This document shows, in pieces, positions 1-10,265 of a stretch of DNA of 64,000 bases; the first letter of the stretch is position 1; every line of letters begins with the position of its first letter. The DNA comes from Amorphophallus konjac (Eukaryota; Streptophyta; Magnoliopsida; Alismatales; Araceae), in assembly GCA_022559845.1 (NCBI GenBank), contig CM040123.1:302734642-302798641 (forward strand). The letters are read 5' to 3'. Below the pieces are notes generated by a model. That model had not been told where the DNA came from, did no database searches, and was given only the letters and a program-made list of their open reading frames with translations. The position numbers and the translations under genes were made by a program.

Positions 1-2575
1 TATCTGCTTCCTAGGATTGATGACCTATTTGACCAGTTAGAGTCTGCTACTGTCTTTTCTCGGATTGACCTTCGGTCTGGCTATTTCCAATTGCGGATCC
101 GGGAATCAGATGTGGAGAAGATAACTTTTAGCACTCGTTACGGTCACTATGAATTTTTGGTAATGTCGTTTGGCTTAACAAATGCTCCAGCAGCCTTCAT
201 GGACCTAATGCAGCGTGTTTTCCGCCCATACATGGATCAGTTCATGGTAATCTTTGTCGATGATATTCTGATTTACTCTGCTTCTGAGGAGGATCATGTG
301 CAGCACTTGAGGATCGTTCTGCAGACTCTGAGAGATCACGAGCTCTATGCGAAGTTCAGTAAATGTGAGTTCTGGCTGCGGGAAATTCATTATCTTGGCC
401 ACGTGATTTCTGGTGATGGAGTAGCAGTAGACCCTGCAAAGATAGAAGCTGTTCTAAATTGGCAAAGACCAAGAACTGTGACAGAGATCAGAAGCTTCTT
501 AGGTTTGGCTGGGTATTATCGAAGATTCATCCAAGATTTTGTAAAGATTGCAGCACCAATGACTAGACTGCCTCGTAAAGATGTACCTTTCGTCTGGTCA
601 GATCAGTGTGAGGATAGCTTTGTTGAATTATAAAGGCTTTTGACTTCTTCTCCAGTGTTGACTTTACCGTCGGGAACGGGTGGATTTGTGGTTTGCACAG
701 ATGTTTCTCGAGTAGGTCTTGGTGCAGTGCTGATGCAACATGGAAAAGTTGTCGCATATGCATCTCGGTAATTAAAACAGCATGAAAAAAATTATCCCAC
801 GCATGATCTGGAGCTAGCTGCAGTTATTTTTGCTTTAAAGATCTGGAGACATTATCTGTATAGTGAGAAATTTCAAATCCTTACTGATCATCAGAGTTTA
901 CAGTATATATTCTCCCAGAAAGATCTGAATCTCAGGCAGCGTCGCTGGATGGAATACATGAAAGATTATGACTTTACACTCTCCTATCAGCCTGGTTAAA
1001 TGAATGTTGTGGTTGATGCTCTGAGCAGGAAAGTACAAGTCAGTCATCTGTTGCTTCATGAGTGGAAATTGTGGGAACAGCTTCCGAGTGAGGCATTCAG
1101 TGTGGATATCCCTGCCGATCCGACAATAGCAGTTTGTGCTAGTCTGACTATGACTTCAGCTCTATATCAGCAGATTAAAGAAGCTCAGCAGGCAGATTCA
1201 GAATTATCCCGAGTGATAATGATGCACGATGTTCAGTTTGATGATGAGCTAGTCGTCAGTTTTCGTGGCAGATTATATGTTCCAACAGATGATGTTTTAA
1301 GGCAAGCAATTCTGAAAGAAGCGCATGGTTCCCGCTTTGCGATTCACCCCGGTACCACCAAGATGTATCAGAATTTGAGAAAGCAGTTCTGGTGGCCAGG
1401 CATGAAAAAGGATGTTGCGGCTTTTGTTTCTAGATGCTTGACTTGTCAGCAGATAAAAGCAGAACATCAGAAGCCAGGTGGATTATTGCAGCCATTAGAA
1501 ATTCCGATGTGGAAGTGGGATCATGTCACTACTGATTTCATTGTGGGGTTACGTCGCACTTCTCAAGGTTTTAATGGTATCTGGCTGTTAGTTGATAGAT
1601 TGACGAAGATAGCTAGATTATTACCGATAAAAGTATCCTGGAGTGTGCAGAAGTTGGCCGAGCTTTATGTTCAAAAGATTGTGCCACTGCATGGAATTCC
1701 TATTTCACTTGTGTCAGATCGCGATCCACGATTTACCTCCGGCTTCTAGCGCAGTTTTCAGAAAGCACTAGGCACGAAGTTAGCTTTCAGTTCAGCTTAT
1801 CATCCTCAGTCTGATGGGTAGTCAGAGAGAACTATCCAGACATTAGAAGATATGCTGAGATCTTGTTGCCTAGATTGGCAAGGTTCGTGGAGTCAACATT
1901 TGCCACTTGTTGAATTTGCTTATAATAATAGTTTTTACTCCAGTATTGGCATGGCTCCATATGAAGTGTTGTACGGTCATCCTTGTCGTACTCCTCTGAA
2001 TTGGTTTGAGGCAGGTGATCGTCTTTTGACAGGGCCTGATATGGTGCAGTAATGTTCTGATGTGGTTCATCTGATCAGGCAAAGGTTGTTGACAGCTCAG
2101 AGTCGGCAGAAAAGCTACGCAGATCAACGTAGACGTCCACTATAGTTTGAGCCAGGAGACATGGTTTTTGTCAAAGTATCTCCCATGAAAGGTGTTTCCA
2201 GGTTTGGGAAGCGTGGAAAGCTTAATCCGCGTTATGTTGGTCCATTTCCTATTTTAGAATCTGTGGGCCAGGTAGCTTATCGTCTTCAGGTACCAGCGGC
2301 TATGCAAGCAATTCATAATGTGTTCCACGTCTCTCAGTTGAGGAAGTATGTGCCGGATCCGTCCCACGCTCTGGATGATTCAGTTTGGCCAGAAGTGACT
2401 GCTGATTTGTCTACTCCTGAGTTTTCTGTCAGGATTGAAGACCGTCGTGAGCAGCGGTTAAGAAATAAGGTAATTCCTCTGGTAAAAGTTGTCTGGTAGC
2501 GTCACTCAGGCAGTGAAGCGACTTGGGAACGTGAGGATGAAATGCGGCAACTTTTTCCTTTCTTATTCCAGTAAG
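1..2575 (+). pseudogene. Element A pol: RT, RNase H, integrase, chromodomain (decayed)
   Basis: Domains follow one another in a single reading direction: RT with the FVDD active-site motif near 255-270 and GYYRRFI near 515; RNase H near 660-1000 with TDVS where TDAS is usual; integrase near 1330-1850 with the HHCC finger (CLTCQQIKAEH) and the TDFIVGL and SDRDPRF catalytic blocks; and a tail ending in EATWERED near 2520, the remnant of a chromodomain that targets integration to marked chromatin. At least eight in-frame stops break it (about 631, 769, 998, 1747, 1819, 2050, 2143 and 2497), most explicable as C-to-T or G-to-A changes, so no functional polyprotein can be made. The start lies outside the window. 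Confidence 0.92.
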
Positions 2576-2640
2576 GTATAATTCCTTTTCTCAGTTTCCT
2601 CCTTATCCATTATTTTTAAATTTCGGGATCGAAATTTTTA

Positions 2641-2655
2641 TTAGGAGGGAGGGAT
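2641..2655 (+). other. Element A polypurine tract
   Basis: The purine run AGGAGGGAGGGA lies directly before the LTR's TG. It is the plus-strand primer site for reverse transcription and fixes the orientation of A as plus. Confidence 0.8.
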
Positions 2656-2914
2656 TGTAAGGCCCGTGCCTTAATTAATCCTTAGTGGTTCGGACCTAGA
2701 ATCCATTCTGTAATTTCTGGCTATTTTCTTGGATTTTTAGGAATTTTTCTGGCATTTTCTGGGACTTAATGGGAAATGTTTAGAATTTAATCCTGAATTA
2801 ATGCATATACGTAATTATAAAAAGGTCGTATATACAATTTTACTTAATTGAGGGTTAAAATGCAATTTGAGTTAATTTTTTTAAAAAAATATTTTTTATA
2901 AAAAATCACTCGAT

Positions 2915-2990
2915 CCACTCTCTCTCCTCACTCTTTCTCTCTCTCTCACGTTCGCTCTCTCTCTCTCTCTCCTCACGGCGATCTCTCTCC
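2915..2990. repeat. CT-rich microsatellite in LTR A
   Basis: An imperfect (CT)n tract broken by short CACG interruptions. Such tracts lie near transcription starts in many plant LTRs; that role here is an inference. Confidence 0.6.
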
Positions 2991-3469
2991 CTCCTTAGGC
3001 TCCGGGTTGATCCGGGCCACTGCAGGCGACAAGAGGGGTACCGTTGCGGAGCTGGCGACGAGTGGGATGCGGTGACACTAGTTTTGTCTCGAACCGTGGA
3101 GCGAGGTGACGGGATCGGGCGATTGCAGGCGCGGTGGTTCGCGGTTCGTGCGCGCCCCGGACGCCGTTTTCGTCGCGATCGAGGTAGGGGGATGGAATCC
3201 CTGCGTCGCTAGGATCATTTCAGTACCTCATGCATCATGATCCGAGGTCATTTTCCTAGATTTCCATGCATTTCCCCATGTTAGCCTATTTTCGTTTAAA
3301 TTGTTAAAATCAATTGTTATGGGCTTCATTTTCAGTTTTGATGGCATGTGCGGTTGTGGAATGGCCGTGTGGCACGGCAGCTTTCGTTTTTCAATTTTTC
3401 CAGCTAGTTGTAGCCCTCCGGGCGGATTTCCGACCCGGTGAGGGTATGTCCCGCCGTGACACCGTTTAT

Positions 3470-3967
3470 GCGATCGTCCGTGGACCGTTCATCATATGAG
3501 CGGTCAGGACCTAACCGTATAACCCCCCCCCCTTGTGCGGCCTATGATAGAACCGTTTAAGCCCTGGTGCGGCTACACCCTAGCCGTTTATCATTGGGAC
3601 CATAGGGAGGTGAACTAGAACGGCCCAATTCGGACTGTCCATCCTTGTGGAGCGGTTGGACCCCAACCGTCTTCCTTTGTTATGCGGTCTATCGTAGGAC
3701 CGCTTGAGCCGTTGGCCTTCAATGGCGGTTCGTTGATGTTGTTTTGACCCATCCGTCCATCTTGTGTTGTGCGGCCCATTCGGGACCGTTCAACCCCTGT
3801 GCGGCCGGTTTCAAACTGCATATCTTCACGATTCTATTAGCTGATATAATGGCGCGGCCCAGGCCCAACCATCCAACTCCTTGGCGCGGTCCGGGTGGAA
3901 CCATGTGTGTCCAGTTGAGCGGCCAGCCTTGAACCGTTCAACCCTCGTGCGGCCTTATCCTAACCGT
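3470..3967. repeat. Dyad array in LTR A, [AG]CGG[CT]-N9-[AG]CCG[TC]
   Basis: About a dozen 19-20 bp units with 5-bp arms around a 9-10 bp centre. Clear units start at 3470, 3500, 3919 and 3949. The arm core CGG is matched by CCG at fixed distance, while centres and spacers differ between units. It is not a tandem repeat, because spacing and filler vary. Confidence 0.8.
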
Positions 3968-5107
3968 CCATCTCTGGCAGCGGTTATTTTCAGCTTATTG
4001 TACGATTCTTCATTCAATATCGCCGTGGTTAAACTATTTTCTAAATGATGGCATATTTTAGATCCCAATAGAGTAGCCTTTTTCTTTCCTTGTGATGGAG
4101 CCACTAGTCGTAGCCCAGCGACCTCCAGAGTCGACCCACCTAGGAGAGGTGGAGGGGTGTTCCCGTCACACGGTTTTTAGGCTAGTTCCGTGGGCTCCCA
4201 GCCAATGGTAGCATCCTACCGAGGGAGAAAACTAGCTAGAGGGCCTGGCTCAGGCGAGAGTCAGTGTGTGCACACGTGGTCAGAGGCTCGGACTGACACT
4301 GACGAGTGTCACTCTGACTAGTTACTTGGTTTGGTACTTTTTACACTCTCTGCTTGTCGCGATCCAGACTTGCGAGTGCTTGAGACGCAGTGTAAGCCGT
4401 CAGTGGACGCATCTGGCTTCTCCTTTCTGGTGGCTTTCCTTCTTCCTATCACTTGGTTGGCTCAGGCATATTCTGCTGGTAGATTTAGTTTCTGTCGCTT
4501 GGATTTAGTTATAATGGGCATGCTTAGCTATTATACCCGTTCAGTTAGATTTACAGCTTTCAGTCTTCAGTTTTAATCATGCCATTGTCTGTTCATTTAT
4601 TTAAATGCATGCTCTATTTGCTTTTACTTTTGCATGTATGCATGTTTAGCACGAGGTGGGGATCCGCGTGACCCCTACTGAGTCTGGCTGTGACTCACCC
4701 TTCTCCTTTCAGGTGAGCCGCACCCGCCGTCTCCCGGTGTTTCCCCTGTGCTTGGAGACCGTCCTTAGCCGCCAGCAGTAGATGGGTCACCTTTTCGGCC
4801 TTCTTTTGTACTTTTGCCTGGGTATGCCCCGAGTAGTTGTACCTTATGGACTCGCACTCTTGTGCCCTCTGGACTAATATATATATTAGCACTCTTATTA
4901 TTTTTATTGTTGCTTCCGCACTTATGTTAAATTTTATAGCTTAATTTGAATCTACACGCTTGCGATTGCAATTCGTTATACATCCCCTCGACAAACTTCA
5001 CTAACCCTTCAGGGGCCTCATCAGCCTCTTGGGTGGCTTCCCGAGTTCTTGGTATCAGTGTATCGATGTTATCGGTATATCGGTGCCCGGAGCTCTGGGT
5101 CGTCACA

Positions 5108-5517
5108 TTAGTGTATCTTAGAAACCATCATCAACCTAACCTCATGACGGATCCTAATCAACAAGTAGCTCCCAAGCAAATGAAGGATTATTTCATGCCA
5201 AATTAATATCAACCATCTTTCTATGTTCAAGCATCCCAAAACCAAGCTATTCAATATGACATTAAATCAAACACCATTCAAATGTTGCCATCCTTCTATG
5301 GCAATACTAATGAAGATCCATATAAACATCTTGATGAGTTCTTCTATGTTTGTTCCATAGTCAAAATCCAAAACTTCTCTGATGATGCTCTTAGATTGAC
5401 TCTCTTCCCATTCTCTCTTACGGACAAAGCTAGATATTGATTAGGAGCCTTGGGTAGATCAATTGACACATAGGCTGAAATGTAAAAATAAGTTTTGAAG
5501 AAATTTTATCCCATTGG
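5108..5517 (+). pseudogene. Element D (Athila-type) gag, first fragment
   Basis: A start codon near 5143 opens a gag reading frame with the Athila-like motif FYGNTNEDPYKHLDEF near 5300-5350. Several in-frame stops (for example near 5206, 5438 and 5473) sit where glutamine or tryptophan would be expected. The frame stops at 5517 because element B1 is inserted here, and the same gag continues at 16275. Athila elements are Ty3/gypsy elements concentrated in plant pericentromeres. Confidence 0.8.
5513..5517. repeat. Target duplication of element B1 (left), ATTGG
   Basis: Identical to 16275-16279. It proves that 5518-16274 entered as one unit. Confidence 0.9.
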
Positions 5518-6276
5518 TGTAGATCTATCTAAAATCCACTTAGAAAATAATATATGAATAAACAATAAAAATAAGCACACATAGCAATAAAATAGCACGA
5601 GGTGCCAATAGGAGGTTGTGATCGCCAGAGACGCGAGGGTCTCAAGTGGAGATGATAAGGGGAAAGTGATCGCAAATACCTCAAGTGTGCGGTTGATTGT
5701 GAGTACTCCTTTTCTCTTCAAATCGGCCGGCCGACGAAGAGAGTTCTTCCTTTGATTACCCTTGCAAACAACAAAGACAACATCAATAAAGAAATTGCAT
5801 TAGATATGTGGTGAGTGTAGCATCAAATCCTAAATAAAGATGAGCATGAAATCATGGTGAAGAACACACCTTAAGGGTGGTTGCCCTTAAACCCCTATGC
5901 AAAAAGGGTGTGGGAGATGAATGAATGCATGAAGATGCAAAAATATGAATAGGAAAAGGGGAAAGAGTGCAAGAGTGCACTAAGGGGAGATCTCAATGTG
6001 ATTGAGTATGGAAAAAAAATTAATATAATAATAATGATGCATGCACTATGAACTAATAAAAATAAGAGAAAAGGGGGAGATAGAATAAAAATCTGATTGT
6101 GCTCTTTGGTTTTGATGCTTGATGGGGAGAAAATCTTCAAAAAGGATGAAGATGTTGATGTAGAAATCCTCCTTAGCCAAAAAGCCTTCCTTCGGTTCCT
6201 GTAGAAAAGAAGAAAACAGAAAAAGAGAAAGAACAGAAGAAGATAATCGAAAGAAGAAGGAGAAAGAAGAAGAATA

Positions 6277-6303
6277 GAAGAAGAAGAAGAAGAAGAAGAA
6301 GAA
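6277..6303. repeat. (GAA)n microsatellite in B1 left LTR
   Basis: About nine perfect GAA units. The right LTR copy (15053-15092) is 12 bp longer, a slippage difference that arose after insertion. Confidence 0.85.
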
Positions 6304-6658
6304 GGGGAAGGTGAAGAAAACGGAAGACAGAAGAAAGAAGAAAAACTGGGAAGAAGAAGAAGACGGAAGAAGAAGAGGAGAAGATGACAGAAATCGAAGG
6401 GGATAAACAGAAGAAAGAGAAAGAAGAATACGGAAGGAAGAAAACACAAAAGAAGGGAAAAAGAAAAGAACCTCCGGGACTTTGGAACCTCGTCACAGAA
6501 CCGACTGGGCTCTTTAAATAGGGTAAAATCAAGAGATAGAGTGATAAGGACGGCAAGAGTCCTGGGAGGGAAAGATAGGAACAAGGAAAGTGTCGACCAA
6601 ACGAAGCAGGGACTCCCCGGGGAAAGGCTGTGTTCGTTTAGAACACGGAAGTTGAAAC

Positions 6659-7266
6659 ACGACTTGAACAAGGGCGTCCATTAAAGAATTGACGACCTAC
6701 CCTAGGGGCGTTTCTTTAAAAACACGCCTTGGAGCAAGGCGTTTCTTAAAAAATCAATTTTTGGAATTAAAATATTATTTTATTTGAAAATTTTAAAACA
6801 CGCCTTAGGCCAAGGCTTTACTTAAAACACGCCCTGGATGAGGGCGTTAATTAAAAAATATTCAAAATAGGGCCATTTTTTATTTCTCAATATTATTTTC
6901 CCATTTTTTAGGTGAAGGTGCATCTCGTCGCCCTGATTCCAACGACTATTTTTGCGTATTTTTCTGACACCCGGAAGGCCTCCAAATCACCTATGGAAGG
7001 GGCTGAAAAATAATATTAAAAAATGAATTTGAAAAGTAACGCCTGCACCTAGGTCGTTTCTTAAATTTCGATTTTTTTATTCTTTTCTCAATTAAAAGTA
7101 ACGTCTTACTCTAAGGCGTTAATTCCAAAATAATTCCGAAAAATTCTCAGAAAATTCTAGAAAAATGGAAATTTGATAAAAATGACGCCCTGACAATATG
7201 TCGTTAATTTTTTTAGAAACGCCCCATGTCAAGTCGTTATTTAAAAGACGCCCCACGCCAAGTCGT
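6659..7266. repeat. Dyad array in B1 left LTR, ACG[CA]C-N9/10-G[GT]CGT
   Basis: At least nine 19-20 bp units, including those starting at 6659, 6692 and 7248, separated by AT-rich filler. Arms are ACGCC or ACGAC on the left and GGCGT or GTCGT on the right. Mixed pairs occur, so the arms are not always fully complementary. Confidence 0.85.
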
Positions 7267-7481
7267 TAATTCCGGAAAATTCATAAAAATAGAGAAAAAT
7301 ACTCAGAAAAATTCAGAAAATTCCAGAAAATTCCAGAAAAATAGGAAAAGAGAAAAAAAAGTGAGAAATCCAAGAAAAGTAGGAAAAACCACTCAAACAC
7401 AGCTAATTTGAGGGTCAAATTGGGGTATTACAAGGCAATATGAGATGTACTCACAGTAACGTCAATTTTGGCGTGTCTACA

Positions 7482-7500
7482 GCTGCCCCGCCTTGGCGTC
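7482..7500 (-). other. B1 polypurine tract
   Basis: On the minus strand this reads AAGGCGGGGCAGC directly before the LTR, identical to the tract before F's 3' LTR (39442-39454). It marks the left LTR as the 3' LTR. Confidence 0.8.
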
Positions 7501-10265
7501 TGCTTTGCAAGGGAGCAGAGCAAACTGAAAAGTAGATGCCAAGGTGTGATGAGACACGCAATCGACATCACTTGATGAGAAATGAAATCAAAAGCTCGAG
7601 ATGAAGCAGTCTTGAGAAATTCACGGAAATCATCGATGTTTGGATAAAAGGGGGAGTGTGCACGCGGTGCACGAAGGAGATAAAAATGATCAACTTCCAA
7701 CGCGGTGGAAGTACCTCAGGTCACAAACCTGTAGGTTTCACCATTGGGGAGCGGTTACCAGCCAGTGGACGTGCTGCAGCCAAGGTGGATCAAAGAGAAA
7801 ATGATTAAAATAAGATGATAGAAATCCAAACAAGGAGCTTTCGAGAAAATGACCCAAAACAGCGACAAAACAAACTGAGGACTCAATTCGGCATGGAATA
7901 TCTCATATCTGGAAATAGATCAATTTAACCCACAAAATCAGCTTATCAGAATGATTTTTCAACAATTGTTTCAAATTCCTACATGAATGCATGCTGGGTT
8001 TAAAGGAAAAAAATAAATCAAACGAAAATATAGAATAATCAAGGATAATATTGCTAAGCTGTCAAGACTGGGTCAAGAAACCATTTCAGCGAGCTGATAC
8101 TAAGCCGAAGCCCGTTTATCCGCGCACCAACTCGTAAAAAGGGAACCATCGTCCCTAGTCTTGGACGGCTCAACGGTCTATCCGTGTGACTAAGACTTCT
8201 CTGGAATCATCATTGTTTTTGATGAAGGGGAACTCAAATCCCAGATTTACCAAAGCCACAAGGTCCTTGATATAATCTAGTAACATATGTAACATATAGT
8301 AGAATGCATACAGGGAGATGGTGATATCAATAAGCATGGGAACTGAGAAATGAGCTGCAAGCACCGTGGGACTTTGATGATGATGCCCAGTCGGCGGGGC
8401 CAAGAGCTTCTTATCCTGCGCTCAAAAATTCATTAGCCAAGATATAAAAGATAACAAACAATGAAGAAGGCATTTAAGCATAGCAATCAGCAAAGCATCA
8501 ATTATAGCATGTATATGGCATGAATAGCATAAGTCAAATCATAGCTTTGTTTGTTGTTTTATCATGAGGAGACAATCTGGCTAATCAAGATTTGGAGATG
8601 AATGATCAAGATTGAGGAATGCCCAGCAGTAAAATGATGAACTGAAATCAGCAGGATTTGATTGAAAGATTTGGAGATGAATAATCAGGAGATATAATCG
8701 AAATGCCTAGTGGCAAATCATGAAAATCGGGAAGAATCAATGGATTGATAACAATAAGTGGAAAGGGGACTCATCCCGTGCTCCTGGTCCTTGCAAAATC
8801 GTTCCTGCAAAACACCATCAGAATACAATGCAAAATTTTTGGAGTTTTTTTTTTTTTTTTTTGGAATATGCAAATTTTTATAAGTTTTGGGGAAAATATT
8901 AAAATTTTTATGTGGATTTTTGTAGTATGCAAATTTTTGTGGGTTTTGTAAAAGATATTCAAAAAAAAATTTTGGATTTTTTTTTGGAAGATATTTGAAT
9001 TTTTATGATTTTTGAAAATATTCAATTTTTGTTGGATTTTTGCTTAGGAAAAAAAAAATTTTTGTTTGTTTTGATCAGAAATTTTTTTTTTTTTTTTTTG
9101 GATTTTGATTTAGACTTTGTTAATGCAGCATCAAAGGGCGTTTTTGAACCACTGGCTAGGGGTCCTCGTTCCTTCCCTTTTCGCTAAAAATTACCCAAAG
9201 CCGGGCGTGCGTTGAAAGTGGCGTCCTATAACCGACCGCCATTAATTAACGATGCCCCTACCAAGGCCATACCCGAGAAACATTCGGTCTCGGAGGGAGA
9301 AGAGAAGAATACTTGGAGATAAGCTTAAAGCAGGATAGGAGATATCAGGATTTGATTTCCTTCCAAGGTTTTAACCCTCAAAGAGGTAGTCTGTTGCGCT
9401 GGGGCTTTGTGCCTTTGATTTTTAGACCCTTAACATGCATACGACCAGGGTTTTCCCTGCGGGGACTTTGCCACTCTTGTCATGCCATAATTCATAATTT
9501 TGAATTTATTGAAATTTCGACTTGATTTTCATAATAGCCCTTTTGGCGAGATGTATATCATAAAAACTCATATGAAAACTCATATTGATGTTGATTTTGG
9601 GTCAAGACTGCCCCTATTTGAGACTGCTCTCGTATTGTGGATTACCTAGGTTGGGTCATCTCATCCGTCAACCTCTTGCCCCTGCACGCGGCTGAGTGAA
9701 GAAGAGAAAAGACTTTCGGTATACTCATGGCATGGCCAAGGTAGTAACGGTGTTCAACCAAAAGAGCCGGCTAAGGACGCCGTGAAGTGTGTGTGGTGCC
9801 CAACTAAGGGTTGCTCTTAACAAGCGGGGAGAGAATGTTGAATTCCCAGCGCGGGGTTCTTTATCAACCAAAGTGCTGCAAAAGCAAGCCTAACGACTCT
9901 TTTTTATGAAAAACAATTCAATTAAAAGGCCTAAGATAAAGGTTTGAAACACCATTCTTAATCCCGTTAAGAAGCACTTTGTTTTAAAATCATGCGTGAA
10001 GCGATGAGGAGATATATCGTAGAAATGCTTACTTACGCCAATATTACCTTGTAACCTTCGTAGAAGCAGCTGCTGAAGGTGATCATCATGGGATTTGTCC
10101 TCTTTGGAAGCAAAGGATCTTGAAAGTGGCCTAACAAGAAGGAGTGGTGCCCAGACCAGACGCAGATGAAATAAGAAGAAAAGAAAAAGAGACAAGGGCT
10201 AGAACTCCCTTATTAAGGCGCGGAGACCCTGATTACAAGGAACAGTTTACAAAAGAAGCGGAAAA
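7501..10265 (-). other. B1 untranslated 3' region
   Basis: I see no gene here. On the minus strand 7501-8400 is recognisably related to 38640-39450 of F, including the block around 8100-8280 that matches 38660-38830. The block near 9430-9480 matches F near 31260-31320. Between them, where F carries its two antisense genes, B1 has only simple filler, with T-rich runs at about 8840-9100. Short reading frames here have no protein character. Confidence 0.7.

Larger units (their letters stand above)
1..5107 (+). mobile_element. Element A: Tekay-type Ty3/gypsy retrotransposon, 3' part
   Basis: The window opens inside the reverse transcriptase of a chromovirus and runs through RNase H, integrase, a chromodomain-like tail, a polypurine tract and a complete 3' LTR. 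The LTR ends in GTCACA next to TTAGT (5108-5112), the probable target duplication whose partner lies left of the window. Right of it the Athila element D begins, so A is inserted near D's gag start. Clade assignment rests on pol similarity to element C and on the long LTR, both typical of Tekay/Del. Confidence 0.9.
2656..5107 (+). repeat. Element A 3' LTR (2452 bp)
   Basis: It begins TGTAAGGCCCG and ends GGGTCGTCACA, matching the inverted end style of the Tekay LTRs of elements C and E. It contains a CT-rich microsatellite at about 2915-2990 and a dyad array at 3470-3967. Short ORFs inside it have no protein character. Confidence 0.88.
5518..7481 (-). repeat. B1 3' LTR (left copy)
   Basis: Starts TGTAGATCTATC and ends GTCTACA on the plus strand. 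It contains a (GAA)n tract (6277-6303) and a dyad array (6659-7266). The long Ser/Phe-rich reading frames on the minus strand here are translations of the GAA-rich tract, not genes. Confidence 0.92.

Noticed and set aside
3470..3967. CGG-N11-CCG sites like those of fungal Zn2Cys6 activators
   Set aside because: The formal match is real, but that protein family is fungal and other families here use different arms with the same spacing; no claim of such a factor is made.
5895..6671. Long Ser/Phe/Leu-rich minus-strand ORF, repeated at 14671-15456
   Set aside because: It lies in the B1 LTR and is the translation of a GAA-rich strand; no domain, and its open frame follows from composition.
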